Positions 41,128 to 50,199 are shown, counted from the stretch's first letter. The stretch: 64,000 nt of DNA from JALYGJ01 sp963781705 (GCA_963781705.1 CAWAGP010000001.1:62001-126000); one strand, 5' to 3'. The notes: generated by a model from the sequence alone, not told the origin. Numbers and translations are program-made.

Positions 41128-41598
41128 ATGCAGACGAAGGATCGCCGCTTGTCAAACGAACCCATCGAGCGAGCCGTCGCGGGCTATCGCGAACTCGTCG
41201 AGATCCTGTCGGCAACGCATTCGCCGGAGTTGCCCGCGCCCGGCGTCACGATGGCCCAGATGCGCGTGCTGATGCTGCTCAGCGTCCTGGGCGAAGCGCG
41301 CATGTCCGACCTGGCGCCGAAGTTGAACATCTCGCTGTCCACTCTCTCGTCGCTGGTCGACCGGCTGGTCGAGGCGGACCTGGCCCAGCGTCGCGCGGAT
41401 GAGCGCGACCGCCGCAACGTCCTGGTGTCGCTCAGCGAGCGCGGCCTGGACGCACTCGACGCGCTACAGGAACTGGGCATTCATCATCTGCGCGGACTGC
41501 TCTCGTCACTCGATGCCGAGGGCCTGCAAACCGTCAATCACGCGATCGATCTGCTCGTGACAGCCGCTCGCCAGTCAACCACGGAGGACCACTCGTGA
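41128..41598 (+). CDS. MarR-family transcriptional regulator
   Basis: 156 aa winged-helix dimer: VTMAQMRVLMLLSVLGEARMSDLAPKLNISLSTLSSLVDRLVEADLAQRRADERDRRNVLVSLSERG is the complete MarR core with the DxRxxxx-type wing (DERDRRNVLV). The stop overlaps the RND gene start (GTGA), so it almost certainly controls its own efflux operon. TATACT (41100-41105) is the probable -10. The start could be ATG 41128 or the TTG seven codons later. The ligand is unknown. Confidence 0.9.
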   Translation: MQTKDRRLSNEPIERAVAGYRELVEILSATHSPELPAPGVTMAQMRVLMLLSVLGEARMSDLAPKLNISLSTLSSLVDRLVEADLAQRRADERDRRNVLVSLSERGLDALDALQELGIHHLRGLLSSLDAEGLQTVNHAIDLLVTAARQSTTEDHS

Positions 41599-44500
41599 GC
41601 CGACTCTCCCAGCTCGCCGTCAGCCAGCGCAGCGTCACGCTGCTGCTGGCGACTGTCCTGTTCATCGCCGGTGTCTCCGCGTGGGGCAGTCTCAAGCAGG
41701 AGCTGCTGCCGGACGTCGACTTCCCGGTGGTGACGGTCATCGCCTCTTACCCGGGTGCCGGCGCGACTGACGTGGCCAGCCAGGTCGCGCAGCCCATCGA
41801 GCGCTCGATTCAGAACATGCCGCGCCTGTCGCGGCTGCAGTCGACCTCGGCCAACTCGGTCGCGCTCGTCGTCGCGCAGTTCTCGTTCGGCACGGACGTC
41901 AAGGCAACGCAGGCGGCGATCGAGGACAACCTCCGCTCGCTGGGCCTGCCGTCGGCCGTCCAGCCGAGCGTCAGCGCACTCAACATCAACTCCGCTCCGG
42001 TGGTCATCTCGTCGATCGCAGCGACCGACCAGAGCAGCCTCGACCAGGTCGCGGCCATCGCCAGCACAGAGATCCTGCCCGAGATCCAGGCAATCGACGG
42101 TGTGGCCAGCGCCGACCTGACCGGCGGCCTCGAGCAGCAGATCCTCATCAGCCTCGATCCGGCCAAGCTTGCGGCGGCCGGCGTGAGCATCCAGCAGATC
42201 ACCGGCGTGCTACAGGCCAACAACCTGACGCTGCCCTCCGGCCAGTTGCCGGCCGGCGGCCTGCGCATCCCGATCTCGACCATCGGTCGCATCACTTCGC
42301 TCGACCAGATCAGGGGCCTGGTCGTAGGCGTGCAGCAGCCGCAGGTGGCGCCCGGGGCCACGCCCCCGCCCAACGCCGTGCCCACGCCGGTCACCATCGG
42401 CGACGTCGCCACGGTGGATCAGGTCGCGATCGCGACCACCGGTTACGCGCGCACCAATGGCCAGCCGTCGCTGACGCTGACGGTGACCAAGACCTCTTCG
42501 GGCAACACCGTCAAGGTCGCCCAGGATGTCGAGGCCAAGCTCGCCGAGATCGCCGCGCGCCACCCGTCCGAGGTCACCGTCAAGACCGTCCAGGACCTGT
42601 CCACCTTCATCGTCGAGTCACAGGACGGCCTACTGCGTGAGGGCGGCTTGGGCGCGCTGTTCGCCGTGCTGACCATCTTCCTGTTCCTGTTCAGCCTGCG
42701 CTCGACGTTTGTCGCCGCGATCAGCATCCCGCTTTCGGTGCTGACCGCCCTGGTGCTCATGCAGATCACCGACGTGACGCTCAACGTGATGACCCTGGGC
42801 GGCCTCGCGGTTGCCGTCGGCAGGGTGGTCGACGACGCCATCGTCGTGCTGGAGAACATCTACAGACATAGAGCCATGGGCGAAGACCGCCTGACGGCTG
42901 TCATCCAGGGTCCGCGCGAAGTCGCGCGCGCCATAACCGCCAGCACGGCAACGACGGTGATGGTCTTCCTGCCCATCGGTTTCGTCGGTGGCCTGGTCAG
43001 CCAGCTCTTCCTGCCCTTCGCACTCACCGTCACCTTCGCGCTACTGGCCTCGCTGGTCTGCGCGCTGACCGTCGTGCCGGTGCTCGCCTACCTGTTCATC
43101 AACCGCGTTTCGCTGACGATCGATGAGGACGGCGAGCCCAAGAACTCGCTGTGGATCAGGATGTACACGCCGGTCATCCGCACGGCGCTGCGCAATCGCT
43201 GGACGAAGTGGGGCGTGCTCGTTGTCGCGGCGGCACTGTTCGCCGGCTCGCTGACCCTCGTCGGCCGGATCCCGACCCAGTTCATCAACACCGGCTCGGA
43301 GAAGATCCTTGGTGTTGTCCTGATCCCGCCGGCCGGCACCAGCTCGCAGGAGGTGCTCGATCGCGCCTCGCAGGCCGAGGCGATCCTGCTCGCACAGCCC
43401 AACGTTGAGCTGGTCCAGACCAGCGTGCCGGGCGAGGGCGATACCGGCTTCTCGACCATCGTCGCCGCGCTCCAGGGCCAGCCGGCCAACTCGGCCACGC
43501 TGACTGTTCAGCTCGCCCCGTCGGTCGACCTGAACGTCGAAACGTCCGAGCTGTCGGCGGCGCTCACCCCGATCAAGACCGACGGCTACGACACCAGCGT
43601 CGCGCAGACCGCCGGCTTCACCTCCAACAACCTCAACATCGTCGTCAGCGGGCCTGACACGACGAGCGTGGGAACTGCCACGCAGACCGTCCTGACGGCC
43701 ATCCAGAATCGCTCCGACCTGGCCAACCTGCGCACCGATCTGGTCAAGGCAACGCCCGAAATCGAGATACGCGTCGACCCCAACAAGGCCATCGCCATCG
43801 GATCGACGGCCGCCCAGATCGGCGCGCAGGTGCATGCCGCCCTGAGCCCCACGACGGTGACCAACGTCACCCTCGACGGCCAGGGCAGCGCCATGCCCGT
43901 CATCATCGAACTCGGCTCCAACGCGGTCCCGTCGCTTGACGCGCTGCGCCAGATGCCCGTCGGCACGACGCAGCGGGTGCCGCTGTCGGCCGTGGCCGAT
44001 GTCGAGCAGGTCGACGTCCAGGGCAGCATCACGCGCATCGACGGCGCTCCCGCGGCGCAAATCACCGCCGAGATCACCAGCGCAGACACGGGCGCCGTGT
44101 CGGCCGACATCGGCAAGGTGATCGACGGCCTTACCAGCCAGGGCCAGATCCCGGCCGGCGTGGATGTCCGGCTGGCCGGCGTGACCGAACAGCAGAACCA
44201 GGCGTTCGGCGGCCTCTTCAACTCGATGGCCATTGCCGTGCTGTTGATCTACGTGATGATGGTGCTCGCCTTCAACTCGCTGGTGACGCCGTTCATCATC
44301 ATGTTCAGCCTGCCGCTGGCGACGATCGGCGCCTTCCCGGCGCTCTTCCTGACCGGGCGCCCGCTCGGCGTCAGCTCGCTGATCGGCTTCCTGATGTTGA
44401 TCGGCATCGTCGTCACCAATGCGATCGTGTTACTCGACCTCGTCGAGCAGCGGCGCAGCCAGGGCCACTCGACACAAGATGCGTTGATCGAGGGCGGCCG

Positions 44501-44933
44501 GACCCGTGTGCGGCCCATCCTGATGACCGCCTTCGCCACGATCCTGGCACTCATTCCACTGGCGGCCGGCTTCGAGCAGGGCTCGATCATCGCCGCCGAA
44601 CTGGGCACCGTCGTCATCGGCGGCCTGTTCAGTTCCACCTTCCTGACGCTGCTCGTTGTGCCGGTCGTCTATTCGCTGGTCGACGGCGGCAAGGCGGGCC
44701 TGCTGCGCCGCTTCGGCCGTGCCGAACCGGCACTCGTGCCCGTCGTGGCAGAGGCGGCGCCGGCTGCGGTCGTTGCAGCAGTGACCGAGACGACGACACC
44801 GGTCGTGGCACCTGCGTCGACGGTTGGGCCGGGCACAGCGCAGTCGGCCGGGCACGAACTCGACCATGGCCTCTTGGACCATCTCCGATCGGACCTCGGC
44901 CGGCTTACGCGCCAGCGTGGCCGGCGACCGTAG
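41595..44933 (+). CDS. RND-family efflux transporter (HAE1/AcrB-like)
   Basis: 1112 aa: typical twelve-helix proton-driven pump with two repeats. TM1 is near residues 10-30 (VTLLLATVLFIAGVSAWGSL), the first periplasmic porter loop runs to about 330, and GGLGALFAVLTIFLFLFSLR, NVMTLGGLAVAVGRVVDDAIVVLENIYRH (TM4 acidic pair) and ATTVMVFLPIGFVGGLV follow. The second half repeats this with LLIYVMMVLAFNSLVTPFIIMFSLPL and FLMLIGIVVTNAIVLLDLVEQ. The C-tail is Ala/Val/Thr-rich. No membrane-fusion protein or outer-membrane factor is adjacent, as in other envelope types where RND pumps work alone. Co-transcribed with the overlapping MarR gene. Confidence 0.93.
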   Translation: MSRLSQLAVSQRSVTLLLATVLFIAGVSAWGSLKQELLPDVDFPVVTVIASYPGAGATDVASQVAQPIERSIQNMPRLSRLQSTSANSVALVVAQFSFGTDVKATQAAIEDNLRSLGLPSAVQPSVSALNINSAPVVISSIAATDQSSLDQVAAIASTEILPEIQAIDGVASADLTGGLEQQILISLDPAKLAAAGVSIQQITGVLQANNLTLPSGQLPAGGLRIPISTIGRITSLDQIRGLVVGVQQPQVAPGATPPPNAVPTPVTIGDVATVDQVAIATTGYARTNGQPSLTLTVTKTSSGNTVKVAQDVEAKLAEIAARHPSEVTVKTVQDLSTFIVESQDGLLREGGLGALFAVLTIFLFLFSLRSTFVAAISIPLSVLTALVLMQITDVTLNVMTLGGLAVAVGRVVDDAIVVLENIYRHRAMGEDRLTAVIQGPREVARAITASTATTVMVFLPIGFVGGLVSQLFLPFALTVTFALLASLVCALTVVPVLAYLFINRVSLTIDEDGEPKNSLWIRMYTPVIRTALRNRWTKWGVLVVAAALFAGSLTLVGRIPTQFINTGSEKILGVVLIPPAGTSSQEVLDRASQAEAILLAQPNVELVQTSVPGEGDTGFSTIVAALQGQPANSATLTVQLAPSVDLNVETSELSAALTPIKTDGYDTSVAQTAGFTSNNLNIVVSGPDTTSVGTATQTVLTAIQNRSDLANLRTDLVKATPEIEIRVDPNKAIAIGSTAAQIGAQVHAALSPTTVTNVTLDGQGSAMPVIIELGSNAVPSLDALRQMPVGTTQRVPLSAVADVEQVDVQGSITRIDGAPAAQITAEITSADTGAVSADIGKVIDGLTSQGQIPAGVDVRLAGVTEQQNQAFGGLFNSMAIAVLLIYVMMVLAFNSLVTPFIIMFSLPLATIGAFPALFLTGRPLGVSSLIGFLMLIGIVVTNAIVLLDLVEQRRSQGHSTQDALIEGGRTRVRPILMTAFATILALIPLAAGFEQGSIIAAELGTVVIGGLFSSTFLTLLVVPVVYSLVDGGKAGLLRRFGRAEPALVPVVAEAAPAAVVAAVTETTTPVVAPASTVGPGTAQSAGHELDHGLLDHLRSDLGRLTRQRGRRP

Positions 44934-44962
44934 GGATTTCGCACCTATACTCAATCGGCCGA

Positions 44963-45190
44963 ATGAAGCAGCTGTACCACCCCGACGACCTGGCGGCGAT
45001 GGACCCGCTGGTGCTCATGAAGAACCTGGATCATGTGCGCATGACCAGTCGGCGCCTGAGCTACATCCTGCAGGAGCAGATGCACCTGTACACGCCCGAA
45101 GCGAATCGCGTACGCGGCGAGATTGACCAGTACGTCGAGGCCGAGCGGCAGATCGAGTCGGAGATGGCCCGCCGCAGCCTGCGCGCCTAG
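44963..45190 (+). CDS. small helical hypothetical protein
   Basis: 75 aa, predicted all-helical/coiled coil: MDPLVLMKNLDHVRMTSRRLSYILQEQMHLY and RVRGEIDQYVEAERQIESEMARR. TATACT (44946-44951) lies 11 nt before the ATG, and no Shine-Dalgarno is seen. Not recognised; a separate unit from the RND operon. Confidence 0.6.
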   Translation: MKQLYHPDDLAAMDPLVLMKNLDHVRMTSRRLSYILQEQMHLYTPEANRVRGEIDQYVEAERQIESEMARRSLRA

Positions 45191-45203
45191 AGGCCGACGT
45201 CGC

Positions 45204-45372
45204 CGATTCCGCTCATGAGTCGGAGCTTTGCCCGACTTGCTGGTCGCCGGCCAGGAACTGGTTCCCATCCCGACCTGGCAGCGGAGTTCGGGCGCAAAAC
45301 GCCGCTGAAACGGACCACCCGAGGCGGGTCAGCAGGAAAACCGGGCAAAGCTCCGACCCTCAGTCGGAATCG
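45204..45372. repeat. imperfect intergenic repeat, copy B, long inverted-repeat element
   Basis: Bounded by CGATTCCG (45204-45211) and CGGAATCG (45365-45372), with a perfect inner 16-bp inverted repeat GTCGGAGCTTTGCCCG (45219-45234) / CGGGCAAAGCTCCGAC (45342-45357). The inside contains CCAGGAACT...CCCGACCTGGC...GCGGAGTTCGG, which resembles copy A (3810-3860). It has the size and form of a MITE or a structured RNA. It fills the otherwise gene-free 45191-45456. Confidence 0.5.
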
Positions 45373-45456
45373 CGAGCGGTGGACGATGACCCGGTGTTCC
45401 GCGATGCTCGTGTTCGGTGTCACCGGAAAATGCCGGGCGGCGCGCGCGGCGGACGG

Positions 45457-45792
45457 TCAGGACTGGGCCGGTACCACTGACAGGCTCATCGGCGTACCGC
45501 CGCGTCGTTCGAGGCTCAGCCGCTCCTCCTCGATCACCCGCTCAGCGAGCGCCGACAGGCGCGGCAGGTCGAGTAGGCTGAACGAGATACCGTGCTCGGC
45601 AAGGTCGCCATAGCCCAGGCCGCGGAAGGCGCCGCGCGCCGCGACCGCGCACATTTCGTCGTAGAGGTGCGGCCAGCTGACTCGCCGCCGTCGATAGCAG
45701 AAGCGCACGAACTCCAGGGATTCGTCGACGACTGGCGGCTGATCCTCCGCAGCGCCGGGCGCGACCGATCGATCGGCAGGCTGAATCAACAT
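45457..45792 (-). CDS. hypothetical protein
   Basis: 111 aa, soluble, helical: ESLEFVRFCYRRRRVSWPHLYDEMCAVAARGAFRGLGYGDLAEHGISFSLLDLPRLSALAERVIEEE. GGAGAGGG just before ATG 45792 sets the start; the longer frame to 46080 runs into the tRNA-Glu gene. I do not recognise the family, although the FCYRRRRVSWPHLYDEM segment looks strongly conserved. Confidence 0.65.
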   Translation of the reverse strand: MLIQPADRSVAPGAAEDQPPVVDESLEFVRFCYRRRRVSWPHLYDEMCAVAARGAFRGLGYGDLAEHGISFSLLDLPRLSALAERVIEEERLSLERRGGTPMSLSVVPAQS

Positions 45793-46028
45793 ATCCCTCT
45801 CCAACCGCAGCGTCGCTGTGTCCCTGGGCGCCGCGCAAGACCAAATCAGCAATTCGAACACCCGCCGCGAGTAGGACGGCCCGGGTGCCCGACTCCTCCC
45901 TGCCGGCCCAACCAGAGCGGCCGACGTTGTCGATCGATTGTAGTCAGCCGGGGCCGAATGGATAAGGTCCGCGTCCACGATCTTGTCCACCTTCTTTTCC
46001 ACACGGGCCGTAACCCGCGGAAATTGGT

Positions 46029-46058
46029 GACGCCCCCGGGGCGCGGTCCGGGGGCGTC
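46029..46058 (-). terminator. terminator of tRNA-Glu
   Basis: GACGCCCCCGG / CCGGGGGCGTC, 11-bp stem with an 8-nt loop, 12 nt past the tRNA 3' end. A weak T-containing tail follows on the minus strand. Confidence 0.7.
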
Positions 46059-46069
46059 GGTGGTTTGCG

Positions 46070-46146
46070 TGGTACCGCATATCGGATTCGAACCGATGAT
46101 CTCCGCCTTGAGAGGGCGGTGTCCTGGGCCTCTAGACGAATGCGGC
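46070..46146 (-). tRNA. tRNA-Glu (anticodon CTC)
   Basis: Minus-strand cloverleaf: acceptor GCCGCAT/ATGCGGT (one G-T pair), anticodon arm CCGCC-CTCTCAA-GGCGG giving CTC (reads GAG), T-arm ATCGG-TTCGAAT-CCGAT, discriminator A with CCA encoded (46072-46070). A TAAACT -10-like hexamer lies at 46187-46182. A hairpin terminator follows. Confidence 0.95.
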
Positions 46147-46229
46147 AGATGCATGGTCCGCTGGGGCCGGCCAGCCGAGCGAGTTTAGCAAGAGCGGCAC
46201 GCGGCGGCCAACCGCGGGCGCACCCGCGG

Positions 46230-47144
46230 CTAGAGGCGGCGCGACTCGATGAACGAACGAACCGCGTCGGCCACCTGCTCGTAGCTGTTCTCACCGGCCA
46301 CCAGGCCGTAGTGCGAGTGCGCGCCGAAGGGCACGTACTCGGCGCCCAGCCACTCGGCCAGGCGCTCGCTGTCGGTCTCCGGGAAGAAACGGTCGAGGCC
46401 GGCGCCGATGACCAGCATGGGCACCTGGGGCAGCGCCGCGCGATCAACCGCTACGCCCTCGAGCATCTGGCGCCGAGCGCCGCCCGACTCCGCGCCCATC
46501 ATGTGCTGCACGCGCATCACGTCGGCGTGCGTCAGGTCCGGGTTCTGGCGCATCAACTGGTCGGGCGGCGCGTCCCAGCCGAGCAGCTCGCGCCGGTACT
46601 GGCGCGGCAGCAGGCGCACTACGTGCGGCGGTGGCGGCGGCAGCAGCTGGGCCGGCAGCGCCGGACTGAGCAGCACGATCGCCGAGACGGGCACTTCCTG
46701 GGCAACGCGGAGCGCCAGCAGCCCGCCCAGCCCGTGCCCGACCATGATGGGTGGGCGCGGCAGCACATCTGTGCCGGAGATGGCATCGGCCAGATAGGTA
46801 TCGAAATCGAGCTCGCCGAAATCGGCCGTGTCCGACCAGTAATGGCCACGCAGGTTGAGCGCGTGCCCCTCCCAGCCGCGCGGCGCGAAGTAGCCCAGGT
46901 AGCGGTGCCACAGCCACGATCCGCCGAGTTCGCCGTGCAACAGGTAAAGCGGCCGCCGGCGCGACCGGCGTTCAGGCAGCCACGACTCGATGTACAGGCC
47001 GCGCTCGGCGATGACGCGCTCGTCCTTGCGGATGGGCCGGCCCGGCGGCCGTTCGAGGGGCGTGACCTGCTCAGCCAGGTCGGAACCAGGCTGAGTGGGA
47101 TCGCCACGGCCGTTGGTGTGCCGATAGGTGTCGCCGTCGTCCAT
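46230..47144 (-). CDS. alpha/beta-hydrolase fold protein, also lacking the nucleophile serine
   Basis: 304 aa. LYLLHGELGGSWLWHRYLGYF, GWEGHALNLRGHYWSD, the elbow P-I-M-V-G-H-G-L-G-G-L-L-A, and a C-terminal GAHSHYGLV histidine region. As in the hydrolase at 1190-2137, the serine of G-x-S-x-G is Gly (codon GGG near 46736). The two are otherwise diverged, so the change is not a recent duplicate. The start is taken at ATG 47144; a TTG 9 nt further up would overlap the DUF1015 stop. It is 5 bp downstream of the DUF1015 gene in the same operon. Confidence 0.82.
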   Translation of the reverse strand: MDDGDTYRHTNGRGDPTQPGSDLAEQVTPLERPPGRPIRKDERVIAERGLYIESWLPERRSRRRPLYLLHGELGGSWLWHRYLGYFAPRGWEGHALNLRGHYWSDTADFGELDFDTYLADAISGTDVLPRPPIMVGHGLGGLLALRVAQEVPVSAIVLLSPALPAQLLPPPPPHVVRLLPRQYRRELLGWDAPPDQLMRQNPDLTHADVMRVQHMMGAESGGARRQMLEGVAVDRAALPQVPMLVIGAGLDRFFPETDSERLAEWLGAEYVPFGAHSHYGLVAGENSYEQVADAVRSFIESRRL

Positions 47145-47149
47145 GGGGC

Positions 47150-48394
47150 TCAATCGAAAAGCGGGTTGAAGACCAGCCCGGTGGCCGCCTTGGGCTGGAA
47201 GTAGGTCGACTTGGGCGGCATGTGTTCGCCTGCCGCCGCCACCTCGAGCACGGCCTCGACCGGCGTGGGCGCGACCAGGAAGCAGGCCGCGGCGTCGCCC
47301 GAGCGGACGGCCGCGATTGCCTGGCCGGCGTCGCTCGTATAGCTCAGCTGGGTGTCGCCGACGGTCTGGCCGGTGCTGCCGATCATGGCCGAGAGCGTAA
47401 CCGACAGGACGCTCACGTCCAGCCAGCGCAGAGTTTCCGATGCATTCGGGTCAAGTAGCGGCGCCACCTGCGGGCGACGGACAGTCAGCCGGTAACCACC
47501 CTCCGGCGTCCATAGGCCGAGCGTGCCCTGGCCGGCGTGCCGGACTGCGTCGGCGAGGCGCTGGCCGTCGGACGCCGGCTCGACGAGGTAGAACTCGTCG
47601 AGCCGTGCCCGCAGCTGTTCGGACGCGATGCCGTGCACCAGGCGATGCCATGGACGCAAGGCCAAACCGCCGGAGCGTGCGTCGTACAACAAGGCGAGGA
47701 CGAACTGCGATCCGCGGGGCGCACCCGGCTGCTGAGCGTAGCGCAGGGCCGTTTCGTATCGGTGATGACCATCGGCGATCGTCAGTGGACTGCCGCCAGC
47801 GAGCTCGAGCAGCGCCGCCGCATCGGCCGAGGCGGTCGGGTCGGACGCCCACAGCGTGTGCTCGTCGCCCTGTTCGTCGAGCGCGTGGCCGACCGGCGGC
47901 GGGGCCGTCAGCCGGGCGAACAGCTCCGCACTCGCCGCCCCGCCATCGGCCGACTCGTACAGCAGCAGCACCGGACTCAGATTGGTGCGCACAGCGGTCA
48001 GTAACCGGAAGCGGTCCTCCTTGGGCGCGCCCATGGTCGCCTCGTGCGCCCGGACCCCCGAGTCGGGACCGTAGGGCTCGAGCCGCAGCAGGCAGAAGAA
48101 GCCGTGGGCGGTACGCGGCCCGTCATCGGCCGCAAAGCGCTCGGAGTAAGGGTAGATGGCGGCTCGTCCGTCGCGGGCCAGGACTCCGCGTGCGAGCCAA
48201 TCGGCAAAGGTGTCCGCGGCGGCGGGGTAGCTGTCGGGCAGTTCCAGGTGTACCGCGTTGTGCGCGTCGGCCGCCACCAGCCGGGCGCGCTGGTCGGGCG
48301 AGATGACGTCGTACGGCGGGCAGATCAGGCGCGACAGATCGGCGGAATCCGTGGCCGCGTAACGCAGCGCACGAAAAGGTCGCAGGAAAGGCAC
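47150..48394 (-). CDS. DUF1015-family protein
   Basis: 414 aa. Complete family pattern: FLRPFRALRY...LICPPYDVISPDQRARL at the N-terminus, FFCLLRLEPYGPDSGVRAHEATMGAPKEDRFRLLTAVRTNLSPVLLLY, SPLTIADGHHRYETALRYAQ (His-rich motif), and the ending AAAGEHMPPKSTYFQPKAATGLVFNPL. The biochemical role is not established. GTG 48394 has TACCAT 8 nt upstream (48408-48403). Only the last part of the much longer open frame (to 49111) is used, since the rest is antisense to the methyltransferase. Paired with the serine-less hydrolase. Confidence 0.92.
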   Translation of the reverse strand: MPFLRPFRALRYAATDSADLSRLICPPYDVISPDQRARLVAADAHNAVHLELPDSYPAAADTFADWLARGVLARDGRAAIYPYSERFAADDGPRTAHGFFCLLRLEPYGPDSGVRAHEATMGAPKEDRFRLLTAVRTNLSPVLLLYESADGGAASAELFARLTAPPPVGHALDEQGDEHTLWASDPTASADAAALLELAGGSPLTIADGHHRYETALRYAQQPGAPRGSQFVLALLYDARSGGLALRPWHRLVHGIASEQLRARLDEFYLVEPASDGQRLADAVRHAGQGTLGLWTPEGGYRLTVRRPQVAPLLDPNASETLRWLDVSVLSVTLSAMIGSTGQTVGDTQLSYTSDAGQAIAAVRSGDAAACFLVAPTPVEAVLEVAAAGEHMPPKSTYFQPKAATGLVFNPLFD

Positions 48395-48433
48395 GGGAGG
48401 CCATGGTAGCGGCGCCGTGGCTATCCTTCGTCC

Positions 48434-49183
48434 ATGCACCCGGTGGCCGCGATGGGCTTTGGCCGCGCCGCCGAGGCGTACCAGCGTGGCCGGCCCGACT
48501 ATCCCGCCGCAGCCGTGGATTGGCTGATCGCTGCACTGGACGTCGCGCCGGGCCGGACCGTCATCGATGTCGGCGCGGGGACCGGCAAGTTCACCGCGCA
48601 GCTCGTGCCCACCGGCGCGACGATCATCGCGGTGGAGCCGGTCGACGAGATGCGCGCCGTGCTGGGCGCGCACGTTTCGAGCGTGACCGCGCTCGCCGGC
48701 ACGGCCGAGCACCTGCCGCTGGCCAGCGCAAGCGCCGACGCCATCGTGGCGGCCCAGGCGGTGCACTGGTTCACGATGCCGGCCGCGGCCGATGAATTCC
48801 ATCGCGTGCTGCGGGAGCGGGGTCGCGTGGGCGTCATCTGGAATACCCGTGACGAGTCCGCCGGTTGGGTCCGTGCGCTGGACGAGATCATCGAACCGCT
48901 CGAGCAGAACATCAGCCACCCGAGCTCGCACTACACCTTCGAGCTTGGCCCGCGTTTCGGTGAGCCACTGCGCGCCACGTTTGCCCACGTGCAGCGCCTG
49001 ACCGCGGAACAGTTGCGCGACCGCGTGCTGTCGATGAGCTTCGTGGCAGCGCTCGACGCGCCTGACCGGGAAGAAGTGCTGGCGCGGGTCGCGCACCTGG
49101 CCAGAACCCATCCGGAGTTGGCCGGTCGAACCGAGTTCCAGCTGCCCTACGTGACCAACGCGCTGTGGGCGGAGCGACGGTGA
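48434..49183 (+). CDS. class I SAM-dependent methyltransferase
   Basis: 249 aa. GFGRAAEAYQRGRPDYPAAAVDWL is a common N-terminal extension, VIDVGAGTGKFTAQL is motif I binding SAM, IIAVEPVDEM is motif II, and AGTAEHLPLASASADAIVAAQAVHWF are motifs II-III. Similar to the UbiE/COQ5-like Methyltransf_11 family; the substrate is unknown. TATCCT (48422-48427) lies 6 nt before ATG 48434. The stop overlaps the next gene's GTG (GTGA). Confidence 0.9.
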   Translation: MHPVAAMGFGRAAEAYQRGRPDYPAAAVDWLIAALDVAPGRTVIDVGAGTGKFTAQLVPTGATIIAVEPVDEMRAVLGAHVSSVTALAGTAEHLPLASASADAIVAAQAVHWFTMPAAADEFHRVLRERGRVGVIWNTRDESAGWVRALDEIIEPLEQNISHPSSHYTFELGPRFGEPLRATFAHVQRLTAEQLRDRVLSMSFVAALDAPDREEVLARVAHLARTHPELAGRTEFQLPYVTNALWAERR

Positions 49184-49656
49184 AGGCGCTCGCGCGAGCG
49201 ATCGTGCTGCTGCTGGTCGGTGCGCTCCTGGCGGGCTGCGGGGAGTTCGTGGCGCCCAGCCCGACGCCGGGCGAGATGAACGACCTGATTGCGGCGCTCG
49301 TGGTGCGCGGCGTCACGATCCAGCACTTGACCAGCGGCGATGCCGGCTGTCCGGGCTCAACGCTGCACAGCAACGGCGTGCATTTCCAGGTATCGCTCGA
49401 TGGCGGCACCGGCAGCGACGTCTTCCTGCTGCGCTGGAAGAGCACGGCCGATTTCAACGGCGCCACCGACGACGTGGCCGCCTGCGTAGCCGAGTACCAG
49501 GCGGCTCATCCAGGCGCGGTGATGGACCAGATCTCGCTCGACCCGTGGCGGGTTTACGGTCCGGATTGGAGTGCGGCGCTCAAGGACACGCTCAACGCGG
49601 CACTGCTCAGCGTGGGTGGCGGCCGTGGCGGCCAGGACGTCCTGCCGGTCGAGTGA
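49180..49656 (+). CDS. lipoprotein of unknown function
   Basis: 158 aa. MKALARAIVLLLVGALLAGC is a lipoprotein signal with lipobox L-A-G-C, followed by a short Pro linker. The domain (MNDLIAALVVRGVTIQHLTSGDAGCPGSTLHSNGVHFQV, FLLRWKSTADFN) has two further cysteines. GTG 49180 overlaps the methyltransferase stop by 4 bp, so the two are co-translated. Confidence 0.7.
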   Translation: MKALARAIVLLLVGALLAGCGEFVAPSPTPGEMNDLIAALVVRGVTIQHLTSGDAGCPGSTLHSNGVHFQVSLDGGTGSDVFLLRWKSTADFNGATDDVAACVAEYQAAHPGAVMDQISLDPWRVYGPDWSAALKDTLNAALLSVGGGRGGQDVLPVE

Positions 49657-49689
49657 CCCCGGCCGCCCGGTGCTCGGCGCGGCGGGTCG

Positions 49690-50199
49690 CTAAGAGGACG
49701 CGACGGTGATCGTCCCCCACATGCCCGCTTCATAGTGGCCCGGCTCATGGCAGGCGAAGCCGTACGGCCCGACCCCGGTGAACGTATAGGTCAGCAATTT
49801 GGTCTGCATCATGCTGAGGTCGGTGAGCTCCGGTAGCCCTTCGGCGTCGGCCCTGACGGCGTCCAGCGGACCGACCTTGAATTCATGGACCAGGGGCCCC
49901 ATGGCCGTCACCTCAAAGGTCACCGTCTCGCCGCGGGCCACTTCCAGATTGGCCGGCGTGAACGTGTCACCAGGGCCGGCGAGCATCCGCACGATACGCG
50001 GCGAAGCAAGTGTCCCCGGGACGAAGCCCGGTGCGCCGGGTCCGGTGTCCGGCACGACCGGCACACTGCTCTGCCCTTGGTCGCGCACACCGGGCATCCA
50101 ATACGCGGGGGCCAGGCTGCACGCGCCAATCATCGATGCGGCCAGCGCCATCATGGTCAGCAGCCACCAGGAGGCGGGTGTGCGCCCAGAAAGTCTCAT
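49690..50199 (-). CDS. cupredoxin-domain protein with intact copper site
   Basis: 169 aa. N-terminal signal/anchor (WWLLTMMALAASMIGACSL, also a possible lipobox I-G-A-C), linker, then a plastocyanin/azurin-like domain: FTPANLEVARGETVTFEVTAMGPLVHEFKVG supplies the first His, and YGFACHEPGHYEAGM supplies Cys, His and Met. All four type-1 copper ligands are present, unlike the protein at 16876-17313. Likely an extracytoplasmic electron carrier or copper-binding protein. Confidence 0.85.
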   Translation of the reverse strand: MRLSGRTPASWWLLTMMALAASMIGACSLAPAYWMPGVRDQGQSSVPVVPDTGPGAPGFVPGTLASPRIVRMLAGPGDTFTPANLEVARGETVTFEVTAMGPLVHEFKVGPLDAVRADAEGLPELTDLSMMQTKLLTYTFTGVGPYGFACHEPGHYEAGMWGTITVASS

